From contig CM038720.1 in assembly GCA_021613375.1 (NCBI GenBank), positions 4,155,889 through 4,219,888 of the forward strand: 64,000 nucleotides of DNA, read 5' to 3'. Positions 36,720 through 47,608 of this stretch are shown here, piece by piece. Source of the DNA: Megaleporinus macrocephalus (lineage: Eukaryota; Chordata; Actinopteri; Characiformes; Anostomidae). Below the pieces are notes generated by a model. The model was not told the origin of the DNA. It searched no databases and saw nothing but the letters and a program-made list of their open reading frames with translations. A program made the position numbers and the translations under genes. How positions within the stretch are numbered: position 1 is the first letter of the stretch; each line of letters begins with the position of its first letter.

Positions 36720-38622
36720 GGACTAATAGAAATAGTTTCCAGGTTTACAGAAAATTAAACCCTAAAAAAGGACGTTGCTTTGAAATTAATTGACTCGTGT
36801 AGTACAGCACATCAACACGATCCTCTCGAAAGAATTTTTCGGAATCATAAAGAAAATGTTGTATATTCACGTTTGCACAAAGCCTAAAAAAATATTTAAT
36901 GTGATAACAAGCAGTTGAACCAGTTTTGATCGACTCGTTCCATTAAGCTACTTCGTTTACCTTTAGTAAAACTTGTTCAGTTGTTTGTTACCATATTAAT
37001 TATTTTTTAGATTGCACCAACAAATCACTTTTTACAATGTATGAAAGTACACTTTGATATACTGTATGTATTGATGTTAAATAACCCATTCTGAAATACA
37101 CACACAAATAAAAAAACAGCTTTTCTTTGTGATTTTGGAGATTATTTTAAAACATTTCACGGCAGGTTCTGGGTATAATGGACTGCAAAACAGCCCTAAT
37201 CATCTATAAAATATAATAAGCTTATTTTACTTACTACAATTAACTACAACGTAATTTAAAACGCATTAAACGTAAATAAATATTCATTTATACATAATAT
37301 GATCTTGCAATATATATTATATCTAGTACATATACTGTACAATATTTTTTGTCTGTCCAAACTAAAATACTTCAGGTTTTAAAAACCAAATAAATTGGTT
37401 TCAATCCACGCACATAAAAGCTTATTTGAACGAACATTTCTTTAATCAGAAGGATTTTAGTGGAATAAAACAAGTTCACTTTCACGTTCTTATATGAAGC
37501 CATTTTTTAGGTTAAACCGACAAAACGTTTTTAGTGTTGTTTTTTTCCATATTAGATATTTGCGAACTGGCACTGTTACAAGTGCTTCCTTGCTACAACC
37601 TAAAACTAGTTTAGTTGCTTGTTACCACATGCAGTCATTTATTTGGGTTTACTTTTCACAGTGGATTCTAAGATTAATTAACTCATTTCTACATTATTTT
37701 TTCACATGTTTTGTGTGGTTTTCAGGTAACGCGACTTGTTTCTAGCATCTCTGTGAAAATTTGCTTCCTTTGTCACAAACTGAAAAATATTACTTCATAT
37801 GGTAACAAGCATATTTAACTACACTGCCCTTTTCCAACAAATACTTTACTTGAGAGAATCGATGATTCAAAGTCGTTTTTATAATTGAGTACAATTCTGT
37901 CTGTATAGTAGATCATTTGGCTTACTAAAAATAAACTGAAAACAAGGGAAATCAATGTATAAAAACGAGTTAAAGAAATAAATAAGCTAAAAACTATCTT
38001 AAAATGAAAAAACAGATGAAATATCAACTTTATATGAGACAACTATATTTGCCAAGATATATATTTATAGTGAGGAATCATGAACCAGCCAATAAGAAGC
38101 CTAAAGACCCAACCAAACACAAAATCTTGGAGACCCAAACACCCAAACACAATGTTCTGGAAAACCACTATGTGTAAGTTTATCCCGAAGACGAAATCAA
38201 CCTGAGGGCACTTAATAATAAAGAATAATAAGAGCTGATATATAAAAACCAAAGGTTTATCCATGACAAGAACGTTCTCCTAACTATTCCAATTATGTGA
38301 TGAATGTAAAAAAGTTACACACCGCAGCAGATCTGAACAGCAATTCAAACAAATAAAATTGTCTGATGAACGATAATAAGACATTTTTGGACACCATATT
38401 TAAATGTTAAAAGAAAGGAAAGAAAGAAAGCAAGAAAGAAAGAAAGAAAAATGAAAGAAAGAGAGAGGCAGCTACAATATTGCCACGACATTCTGGTAAA
38501 CCAGTTGCTGTCCAGATCGTGGTGCTGAAACGCACCTGATAAAAATGTGATTAAGAACACATAAACATTCTACCCACAGCGTATCAGCCCAAATCCAAAT
38601 ACAGCAATATAGTATCCCTTAC
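36720..38622. other. Spacer of tandem unit 8, no gene seen
   Basis: Duplicate of the unit 7 spacer with small insertions and deletions. It includes the longest (GAAA)n tract of the series (about 38411-38466) and an RE1-like element. Nothing coding is seen. Confidence 0.6.
38504..38529 (-). promoter_or_regulatory. REST/NRSF (RE1)-like element, interval 8-9
   Basis: The minus strand has left half TTCAGCACC (perfect), a 7-nt spacer ACGATCT and right half GGACAGCAAC, 94 bp downstream of the exon 9 donor. Confidence 0.65.
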
Positions 38623-40977
38623 CTTCCCGGTGCTGGGGAGAGTCTGAGTTCGCGAGAAAGTGTCTCCTCCATTAATGCTGATAAGCTCTGCGTCTACAGG
38701 CGGAAACGGCGAGGGAAAAACCACTACGTCACTCTTCAGCGTGTCCGAGCTGAAGCACACGTCGTACTGCTGAGTGGCCTTCGAGTAAGACCAGCTCCCG
38801 TCAGGGTGCGTAGTGACCACTGGAGCGCTGCAGCTGCTGAAACCGCCCTCTGACCCGTAACACTTAGCTGCTATTAAACCCACGAGACTCAGCAGAAAGA
38901 CCACCGACACTGAGACAATAGCGATGAGCAGATACAGGTTCAGATCAGAAAAGCCCTCCTCCTTCATCGGAACTTGTCTTAGGGAAGGCTGCACACTGTC
39001 CAGACTCTCAACCACCACAACCTCCACAGTGACCGTCGCTGACAGTGAAGGTTCTCCATGATCACATACTGTTAGAACAAGCGGGTGAGTTTTCAGGTCG
39101 TGGTCGCTCATTCGTCTTTTAGTCCTGATCTCTCCAGAGCTGCTTCCGATGCGGAAGAGATTAGTCCCCTTAGGTTCACTCATGTGATACGACAGGAGCG
39201 CGTTATAACCGGAATCAGCATCTACAGCTCGGATTTTAGCCACAAAGTATCCCGCTTCAGCAGAGTAGGGGACGTTCTCAGTGTTTACTGACCCAGCTTC
39301 AGAGTAAGGAGGTAAGATAACAGGACTGTTGTCGTTCTCGTCCAGAATGAACACATTCACGGTCACATTGCTGCTGAGAGGTGGAACTCCAGAGTCTGTG
39401 GCCTGGACTTGGAACTGGAAGTGCTTCATCTCTTCATAGTTGAAGGACTGCATGCTGTGAATGTCTCCAGTCACAGAGTTGATGTTAACAGCTGATGCTG
39501 TGCTAGAGCTGTCAAGTACTGAATAGGTCACGTGAGCATTTTCACCAACGTCTATATCTTTCGCGGAGACTGTGGCTATTATCCCACCTGCTGGGCTGTT
39601 CTCCTTCACATACACGTTAATCTGGAGATCTGGGAAGCGAGGTGGGTTATCATTCACATCAGATACACGGACAGTGACCACAGTAGTGCTGGACAGAGGC
39701 GGGGTACCTTCATCCGTGGCTGTTATTGACACATTATACAGCTCGTGTTCTTCTCTATCCAGTTCGCCGTTTAACACGAGCGAGTAATACTTTCCTTGTG
39801 AGGACTCCAACACGAATGGAGAGTTTTTAGATATAGAACAGCGCACTTTTCCATTTTTACCTCCATCCTTGTCTTGCACGGTGATCAGTGCGATGGCCGT
39901 GCCCCTCCTAGCGTCCTCGCGCACGCTTTCCAGCAGGGAGGACAGCTTAATATCTGGTGCGTTATCGTTCACGTCCACTACATCTATTAAGACTTTACAG
40001 TGAGATGCGAGTGGAGTAGCGCCTCCATCTCGAGCCTCAACACGAATCTCGTAGGCGCTCGTACTTTCATAATCTAACTCACCAATCACTGAGATGTCTC
40101 CAGTGCTGGAATCGATGGAAAACTTCTCTGATATTCCTTTCTGGCCTTGTTTAAACGAATAAGTGACTTGGCTATTGGTTGCTTCGTCAGGATCAGTCGC
40201 ATTTACCGTTATAACGGTCGTGCCAATTGCGGTGTTTTCCGGAACTGAAGCTTTGTAGATGGACTTGGAGAAAACAGGCGCGTTGTCGTTAGCATCTAAT
40301 ATTACAACGTTAATTTCCGTCGTTCCGGATCGCGGTGGTTTACCCCCGTCTACAGCGGTCAGCACGAGCCGAACTGCAGCCTGTTTCTCTCTATCAAGAC
40401 TTTTTGTTAACACTAGCTCAGCAGATGGACCCTGATCAGCATCTACGCGGACCTCCAAGCCGAAAAATGCATTTTGGGACAGTTTATATGAAGTAATGGC
40501 GTTGCCTCCCATATCTGGATCCTCAGCTCCCAGTAAAGGGAACCTGGATCCAACTACAGCTAACTCCGCTACACGAATAGTCTGTGATTTCCCAGGAAAA
40601 GCTGGAGAGTGGTCGTTAATGTCCAGTATTTTTACCTCCACGCTGTGCATCTGCAACGGATCGTTCACAATCGCCTCCAGAGTCTCCGTGCAGGTCAGAC
40701 TGTTCGGACAGAGCTCTTCTCTGTCGATTGAGTCCAACACAAAAAGAGCCCCAGTTTTTAAGTCCACCTCAAAATGTTTCTTCGACGATCCTGACACAAT
40801 GCGAAGCTTGCGAGATTCCAGATCTGCCGCATTGAGGCCCAAGTCCTTGGCTAAATTCCCGACAACCGTGCCTGGGCTCACCTCCTCGGATACGGAGTAC
40901 ACAGCGTGGCCTGACATGACGGCCCGATAACAAAGACAGATCCAACACAAAGACACGATCCATAAACGCTCGGTCAT
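38623..40977 (-). CDS. pcdha: Alpha-type clustered protocadherin variable exon 9 (785 codons to donor)
   Basis: Third member of the 785-codon family. The start at 40977 (MTERLWIVSL) is preferred because the upstream methionine used in exons 7 and 8 (MFKM) is LFKM here. It is almost the same protein as exon 10: I count four differences, three of them grouped at the start of EC2 (AELAVVGSR against AESAIVGSK) and one in EC6 (KRRMSD against KSRMSD). EC3 has DPDEATNSQVTYS, shared only with exon 10. Stub PPVDAE. Donor GTAAG at 38618-38622, phase 0. Recent duplicate, intact. Confidence 0.9.
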
Positions 40978-41189
40978 CTTAAACAGGTGTACGTCTGTAA
41001 TCCAGCGCTCAGAGATTCCGTCCAATGTAAATAAACTGCTCGTCACTTTTAGCTTTAAACAAAATGGAAATAAAATACGGAGAGGAATGTAATCCACTGT
41101 AGCCCCTCTATCCTACGCACTACCCAGTCAGTTATGGGACTGGCTGTGTTACTGATGGGAGGGTTCAGATTTAAACTCGTTTTGCAAGT

Positions 41190-41216
41190 AAACAGCGCCC
41201 TCACGTGGACAAGATG
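41190..41216 (-). promoter_or_regulatory. CSE/CGCT-box promoter element of exon 9
   Basis: The minus strand reads TGTCCACGTGAGGGCGCTG, about 213 bp upstream of the ATG at 40977, as in exons 7, 8 and 10. Confidence 0.8.
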
Positions 41217-43113
41217 TGGACTAATAGAAATAGTTTCCAGGTTTACAGAAAATTAAACCCTAAAAATGGACGTTACTTTGAAATTAATTGACTCGTGTAG
41301 TACAGCACATCAACACGATCCTCTCGAAAGATTTTTTCGGAATCATAAAGAATATGTTGTATCTTCACGTTTGCACAAAACCTAAAAAAAATATTGAATG
41401 TGATAACAAGCAGTTGAACCAGTTTTGATCGACTCGTTCCATTAAGCTACTTCGTTTACCTTTAGTAAAACTTGTTCAGTTGTTTGTGACCATATTAATT
41501 ATTTTTTAGATTGCACCAACAAATCACTTTTTACAATGTATGAAAGTACACTTTGATATACTGTATGTATTGATGTTAAATAACCTATTCTGAAATACAC
41601 ACACAATTAAAAAAACAGATTTTCTTTGTGATTGTGGAGATTATTTTAAAACATTTCACGGCAGGTTCTGGTTATAATGGACTACAAAACAGCCTTAATC
41701 ATCTTTTAAATATAATAAGCTCATTTTACCTACTACAATTAACTACAACGTAATTTAAAATGCATTAAACGTAAATAAATATTCATTTATACGTAGTATG
41801 ATCTTGCAATATATATTAAATCTAGTACATATACTGTACAATTTTTTTTTTGTCTGTCCAAACTAATATACTTCAGGTTGTAACAACCAAATAAATTGGT
41901 TTCAGTCCAGGTACATAAAAGCTTATTTGAATGAACATTTCTTTAATCAGAAGGATTTTAGTGGAATAAAACAAGTTCACTTTCACGTTCTTATATGAAG
42001 CCATTTTTTAGGTTAAACCGACAAAACGTTTTTTATATAGTGTTGTTTTTTTCCATATTAGATATTTGCGAACTGGCACTGTTACAAGTGCTTCCTTGCT
42101 ACAACCTAAAAACTAGTTTAGTTGCTTGTTACCACATGAAGTCATTTATTTAGGTTTACTTTTCACAGTGGATTCTAAGATTAATTAACCAATTTCTACA
42201 TTATTTTTTCACTTGTTTTGTGTGGTTATATTAGGCTAATGTATCTCAATATATTGGTAGATAACGTGACTTGTTTCAAGCATCACTGTGAAAATGTGCT
42301 TCCTTGTTACAAACTAAAATATATTACTTCATGTGGTAATAAGCTAATTAAACTACACTGCTCTTTTCCAACAAGTACTTTACCTGAAAGAATCGTTGAT
42401 TGGAAGTCATTTTTTGTAATTGAGTAAAATTCTGTCAGTACAGTGAGATAATTTGGCTTACTAAAAATGAACTGAAAACAAGGGAAATCAATGTATGGAA
42501 AATGTGTTCAATTACTAACCTGACAACTATCTTAAAATGATGAACATAAGAAATACCAACTTCATATAAGACAACTATACTTGCCAAAATATATATTTAT
42601 AGTGAGGAATCATGAACCAGCCATTAGGAAACGTAAAGAGCCAAACACAACATCTTGGAGACCCAAACACCCAAACACCTTGAAAATCACTATGTGTAAG
42701 TTTATCCCGAAGACGGAATCAACCTGAGGGCACTTAATAATAAAGAATAATGAGAGCTGATATATAAAAACCAAAGGTTTATCCATGACAAGAACGTTCT
42801 CCAAACTATTCCAATTATGTGATGAATGTAAAAAAGTTACACAACGCAGCAGATCTGAACAGCAATGCAAACAAAAAAAATTGTCTGATGAACGATTATA
42901 AGACATTTTTTTGATACCAGGTTTAAGTGTTAAATGAAAAGAAAGAAAGAAAGAAAGAAAGAGGTAGCTACAATATTTTCATTCTGATAAACCAGTTGCT
43001 GTCCAAATTTTGGTGCTGAAACGCTCCTGATAAAAATGTGATTAAGAACACATAAACATTCTACCCACAGCCTTTCAGCCCAAATCCAAACACAACAATA
43101 TAGCATCCCTTAC
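41217..43113. other. Spacer of tandem unit 9, no gene seen
   Basis: Nearly identical to 45.71-47.60 kb. It contains the dispersed AT-rich motifs, a (GAAA)n tract at about 42938-42962 and an RE1-like element. The plus-strand 69-codon frame at 42218 is repeated at 46707 by duplication only and is not supported as a gene. Confidence 0.6.
42995..43020 (-). promoter_or_regulatory. REST/NRSF (RE1)-like element, interval 9-10
   Basis: The minus strand has left half TTCAGCACC (perfect), a 7-nt spacer AAAATTT and right half GGACAGCAAC, 94 bp downstream of the exon 10 donor. Confidence 0.65.
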
Positions 43114-45468
43114 CTTCCCGGTGCTGGGGAGAGTCTGAGTGCGCGAGAAAGTGTCTCCTCCATTAATGCTGATCAGCTCTGCGTCTACAGGCGGAAACGG
43201 CGAGGGGAAAACCACTACGTCACTCTTCAGCGTGTCCGAGCTGAAGCACACGTCGTACTGCTGAGTGGCCTTCGAGTAAGACCAGCTCCCGTCAGGGTGC
43301 GTAGTGACCACTGGAGCGCTGCAGCTGCTGAAACCGCCCTCTGACCCGTAACACTTAGCTGCTATTAAACCCACGAGGCTCAGCAGAAAGACCACCGACA
43401 CTGAGACAATAGCGATGAGCAGATACAGGTTCAGATCAGAAAAGCCCTCCTCCTTCATCGGAACTTGTCTTAGGGAAGGCTGCACACTGTCCAGACTCTC
43501 AACCACCACAACCTCCACAGTGACCGTCGCTGACAGTGAAGGTTCTCCATGATCACATACTGTTAGAACAAGCGGGTGAGTTTTCAGGTCGTGGTCGCTC
43601 ATTCGACTTTTAGTCCTGATCTCTCCAGAGCTGCTTCCGATGCGGAAGAGATTAGTCCCCTTAGGTTCACTCATGTGATACGACAGGAGCGCGTTATAAC
43701 CGGAATCAGCATCTACAGCTCGGATTTTAGCCACAAAGTATCCCGCTTCAGCAGAGTAGGGGACGTTCTCAGTGTTTACTGACCCAGCTTCAGAGTAAGG
43801 AGGTAAGATAACAGGACTGTTGTCGTTCTCATCCAGAATGAACACATTCACGGTCACATTGCTGCTGAGAGGTGGAACTCCAGAGTCTGTGGCCTGGACT
43901 TGGAACTGGAAGTGCTTCATCTCTTCATAGTTGAAGGACTGCATGCTGTGAATGTCTCCAGTCACAGAGTTGATGTTAACAGCTGATGCTGTGCTAGAGC
44001 TGTCAAGTACTGAATAGGTCACGTGAGCATTTTCACCAACGTCTATATCTTTCGCGGAGACTGTGGCTATTATCCCACCTGCTGGGCTGTTCTCCTTCAC
44101 ATACACGTTAATCTGGAGATCTGGGAAGCGAGGTGGGTTATCATTCACATCAGATACACGGACAGTGACCACAGTAGTGCTGGACAGAGGCGGGGTACCT
44201 TCATCCGTGGCTGTTATTGACACATTATACAGCTCGTGTTCTTCTCTATCCAGTTCGCCGTTTAACACGAGCGAGTAATACTTTCCTTGTGAGGACTCCA
44301 ACACGAATGGAGAGTTTTTAGATATAGAACAGCGCACTTTTCCATTTTTACCTCCATCCTTGTCTTGCACGGTGATCAGTGCGATGGCCGTGCCCCTCCT
44401 AGCGTCCTCGCGCACGCTTTCCAGCAGGGAGGACAGCTTAATATCTGGTGCGTTATCGTTCACGTCCACTACATCTATTAAGACTTTACAATGAGATGCG
44501 AGTGGAGTAGCGCCTCCATCTCGAGCCTCAACACGAATCTCGTAGGCGCTCGTACTTTCATAATCTAACTCACCAATCACTGAGATGTCTCCAGTGCTGG
44601 AGTCGATGGAAAACTTCTCTGATATTCCTTTCTGGCCTTGTTTAAACGAATAAGTGACTTGGCTATTGGTTGCTTCGTCAGGATCAGTCGCATTTACCGT
44701 TATAACGGTCGTGCCAATTGCGGTGTTTTCCGGAACTGAAGCTTTGTAGATGGACTTGGAGAAAACAGGCGCGTTGTCGTTAGCATCTAATATTACAACG
44801 TTAATTTCCGTCGTTCCGGATCGCGGTGGTTTACCCCCGTCTACAGCGGTCAGCACGAGCCGAACTGCAGCCTGTTTCTCTCTATCAAGACTTTTTGTTA
44901 ACACTAGCTCAGCAGATGGACCCTGATCAGCATCTACGCGGACCTCCAAGCCGAAAAATGCATTTTGGGACAGTTTATATGAAGTAATGGCGTTGCCTCC
45001 CATATCTGGATCCTCAGCTCCCAGTAAAGGGAACTTGGATCCCACGATAGCTGACTCTGCTACACGAATAGTCTGTGATTTCCCAGGAAAAGCTGGAGAG
45101 TGGTCGTTAATGTCCAGTATTTTTACCTCCACGCTGTGCATCTGCAACGGATCGTTCACAATCGCCTCCAGAGTCTCCGTGCAGGTCAGACTGTTCGGAC
45201 AGAGCTCTTCTCTGTCGATTGAGTCCAACACAAAAAGAGCCCCAGTTTTTAAGTCCACCTCAAAATGTTTCTTCGACGATCCTGACACAATGCGAAGCTT
45301 GCGAGATTCCAGATCTGCCGCATTGAGGCCCAAGTCCTTGGCTAAATTCCCGACAACCGTGCCTGGGCTCACCTCCTCGGATACGGAGTACACAGCGTGG
45401 CCTGACATAACGGCCCGATAACAAAGACAGATCCAACACAAAGACACGATCCATAAACGCTCGGTCAT
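43114..45468 (-). CDS. pcdha: Alpha-type clustered protocadherin variable exon 10 (785 codons to donor)
   Basis: Fourth member of the 785-codon family and near twin of exon 9. The frame is open to 45696, but that ATG would lie inside the CSE promoter element (45682-45708), so the start at 45468 (MTERLWIVSL) is the credible one. It shares EC1 and EC3-EC5 with exon 9. The EC6 KSRMSD change (Arg to Ser) is private to this copy. Stub PPVDAE. Donor GTAAG at 43109-43113, phase 0. With exon 9 it probably makes one functional recognition type, unless the changes at the start of EC2 alter binding. Confidence 0.9.
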
Positions 45469-45681
45469 CTTAAACAGGTGTACGTCTGTAATCCAGCGCT
45501 CAGAGATTCCGTCCAATGTAAATAAACTGCTCGTCACTTTTAGCTTTAAACAACATGGAAATAAAATACGGAGAGGAATGTAAATCCACTGTAGCCCCTC
45601 TATCCTACGCACTACCCAGTCAGTTATGGGACTGGCTGTGTTACTGATGGGAGGGTTCAGATTAAAACTCGTTTTGCAAGT

Positions 45682-45708
45682 AAACAGCGCCCTCACGTGG
45701 ACAAGATG
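45682..45708 (-). promoter_or_regulatory. CSE/CGCT-box promoter element of exon 10
   Basis: The minus strand reads TGTCCACGTGAGGGCGCTG, about 214 bp upstream of the ATG at 45468. Confidence 0.8.
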
Positions 45709-45709
45709 T

Positions 45710-47608
45710 GGACTAATAGAAATAGTTTCCAGGTTTACAGAAAATTAAACCCTAAAAGGACGTTGCTTTGAAATTAATTGACTCGTGTAGTACAGCACAT
45801 CAACACGATCCTCTCGAAAGATTTTTTCGGAATCATAAAGAATATGTTGTATCTTCACGTTTGCACAAAACCTAAAAAAAATATTGAATGTGATAACAAG
45901 CAGTTGAACCAGTTTTGATCGACTCGTTCCATTAAGCTACTTCGTTTACCTTTAGTAAAACTTGTTCAGTTGTTTGTGACCATATTAATTATTTTTTAGA
46001 TTGCACCAACAAATCACTTTTTACAATGTATGAAAGTACACTTTGATATACTGTATGTATTGATGTTAAATAACCTATTCTGAAATACACACACAATTAA
46101 AAAAACAGCTTTTCTTTGTGATTGTGGAGATTATTTTAAAACATTTCACGGCAGGTTCTGGGTATAATGGACTACAAAACAGCCTTAATCATCTATTAAA
46201 TATAATAAGCTCATTTTACCTACTACAATTAACTACAACGTAATTTAAAATGCATTAAACGTAAATAAATATTCATTTATACGTAGTATGATCTTGCAAT
46301 ATATATTAAATCTAGTACATATACTGTACAATTTTTTTTTGTCTGTCCAAACTAATATACTTCAGGTTGTAACAACCAAATAAATTGGTTTCAGTCCAGG
46401 TACATAAAAGCTTATTTGAATGAACATTTCTTTAATCAGAAAGATTTTAGTGGAATAAAACAAGTTCACTTTCACGTTCTTATATGAAGCCATTTTTTAG
46501 GTTAAACCGACAAAACGTTTTTTATATAGTGTTGTTTTTTTCCATATTAGATATTTGCGAACTGGCACTGTTACAAGTGCTTCCTTGCTACAACCTAAAA
46601 ACTAGTTTAGTTGCTTGTTACCACATGAAGTCATTTATTTAGGTTTACTTTTCACAGTGGATTCTAAGATTAATTAACCAATTTCTACATTATTTTTTCA
46701 CTTGTTTTGTGTGGTTATATTAGGCTAATGTATCTCAATATATTGGTAGATAACGTGACTTGTTTCAAGCATCATTGTGAAAATGTGCTTCCTTGTTACA
46801 AACTAAAATATATTACTTCATGTGGTAATAAGCTAATTAAACTACACTGCTCTTTTCCAACAAGTACTTTACCTGAAAGAATCGTTGATTGGAAGTCATT
46901 TTTTGTAATTGAGTAAAATTCTGTCAGTACAGTGAGATAATTTGGCTTACTAAAAATGAACTGAAAACAAGGGAAATCAATGTATGGAAAATGTGTTCAA
47001 TTAATAACCTGACAACTATCTTAAAATGATAAACATAAGAAATACCAACTTCATATAAGACAACTATACTTGCCAAAATATATATTTATAGTGAGGAATC
47101 ATGAACCAGCCATTAGGAAACGTAAAGAGCCAAACACAACATCTTGGAGACCCAAACACCCAAACACCTTGAAAATCACTATGTGTAAGTTTATCCCGAA
47201 GACGGAATCAACCTGAGGGCACTTAATAATAAAGAATAATGAGAGCTGATATATAAAAACCAAAGGTTTATCCATGACAAGAACGTTCTCCAAATTATTC
47301 CAATTATGTGATGAATGTAAAAAAGTTACACACCGCAGCAGATCTGAACAGCAATGCAGACAAAAAAAAATTGTCTAATGAACGATAATAAGACATTTTT
47401 TTTGATACCAGGTTTAAGTGTTAAATGAAAAGAAAGAAAGAAAGAAAGAAAGAAAGAGGTAGCTACAATATTGTCATTCTGGTAAACCAGTTGCTGTCCA
47501 AATTTTGGTGCTGAAACGCTCCTGATAAAAATGTGATTAAGAACACATAAACATTCTACCCACAGCCTTTCAGCCCAAATCCAAACACAACAATATAGCA
47601 TCCCTTAC
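45710..47608. other. Spacer of tandem unit 10, no gene seen
   Basis: Near-identical copy of the unit 9 spacer, ending with a (GAAA)n tract at about 47427-47457 and an RE1-like element before the exon 11 donor. Nothing coding is recognised. Confidence 0.6.
47490..47515 (-). promoter_or_regulatory. REST/NRSF (RE1)-like element, interval 10-11
   Basis: Same sequence as at 42995: left half TTCAGCACC, 7-nt spacer and right half GGACAGCAAC on the minus strand, 94 bp downstream of the exon 11 donor. Confidence 0.65.

Noticed and set aside
42218..42427. 69-codon plus-strand frame repeated exactly at 46707
   Set aside because: The repetition is explained by the recent 4.49-kb duplication; the older units at 33.2 and 37.7 kb do not keep the frame.
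45469..45696. N-terminally extended start for exon 10 (and extensions of exons 7-9)
   Set aside because: The extension overlaps the CSE promoter element in exon 10, and the chosen downstream ATG is the only one common to all four paralogues and directly heads the signal peptide.
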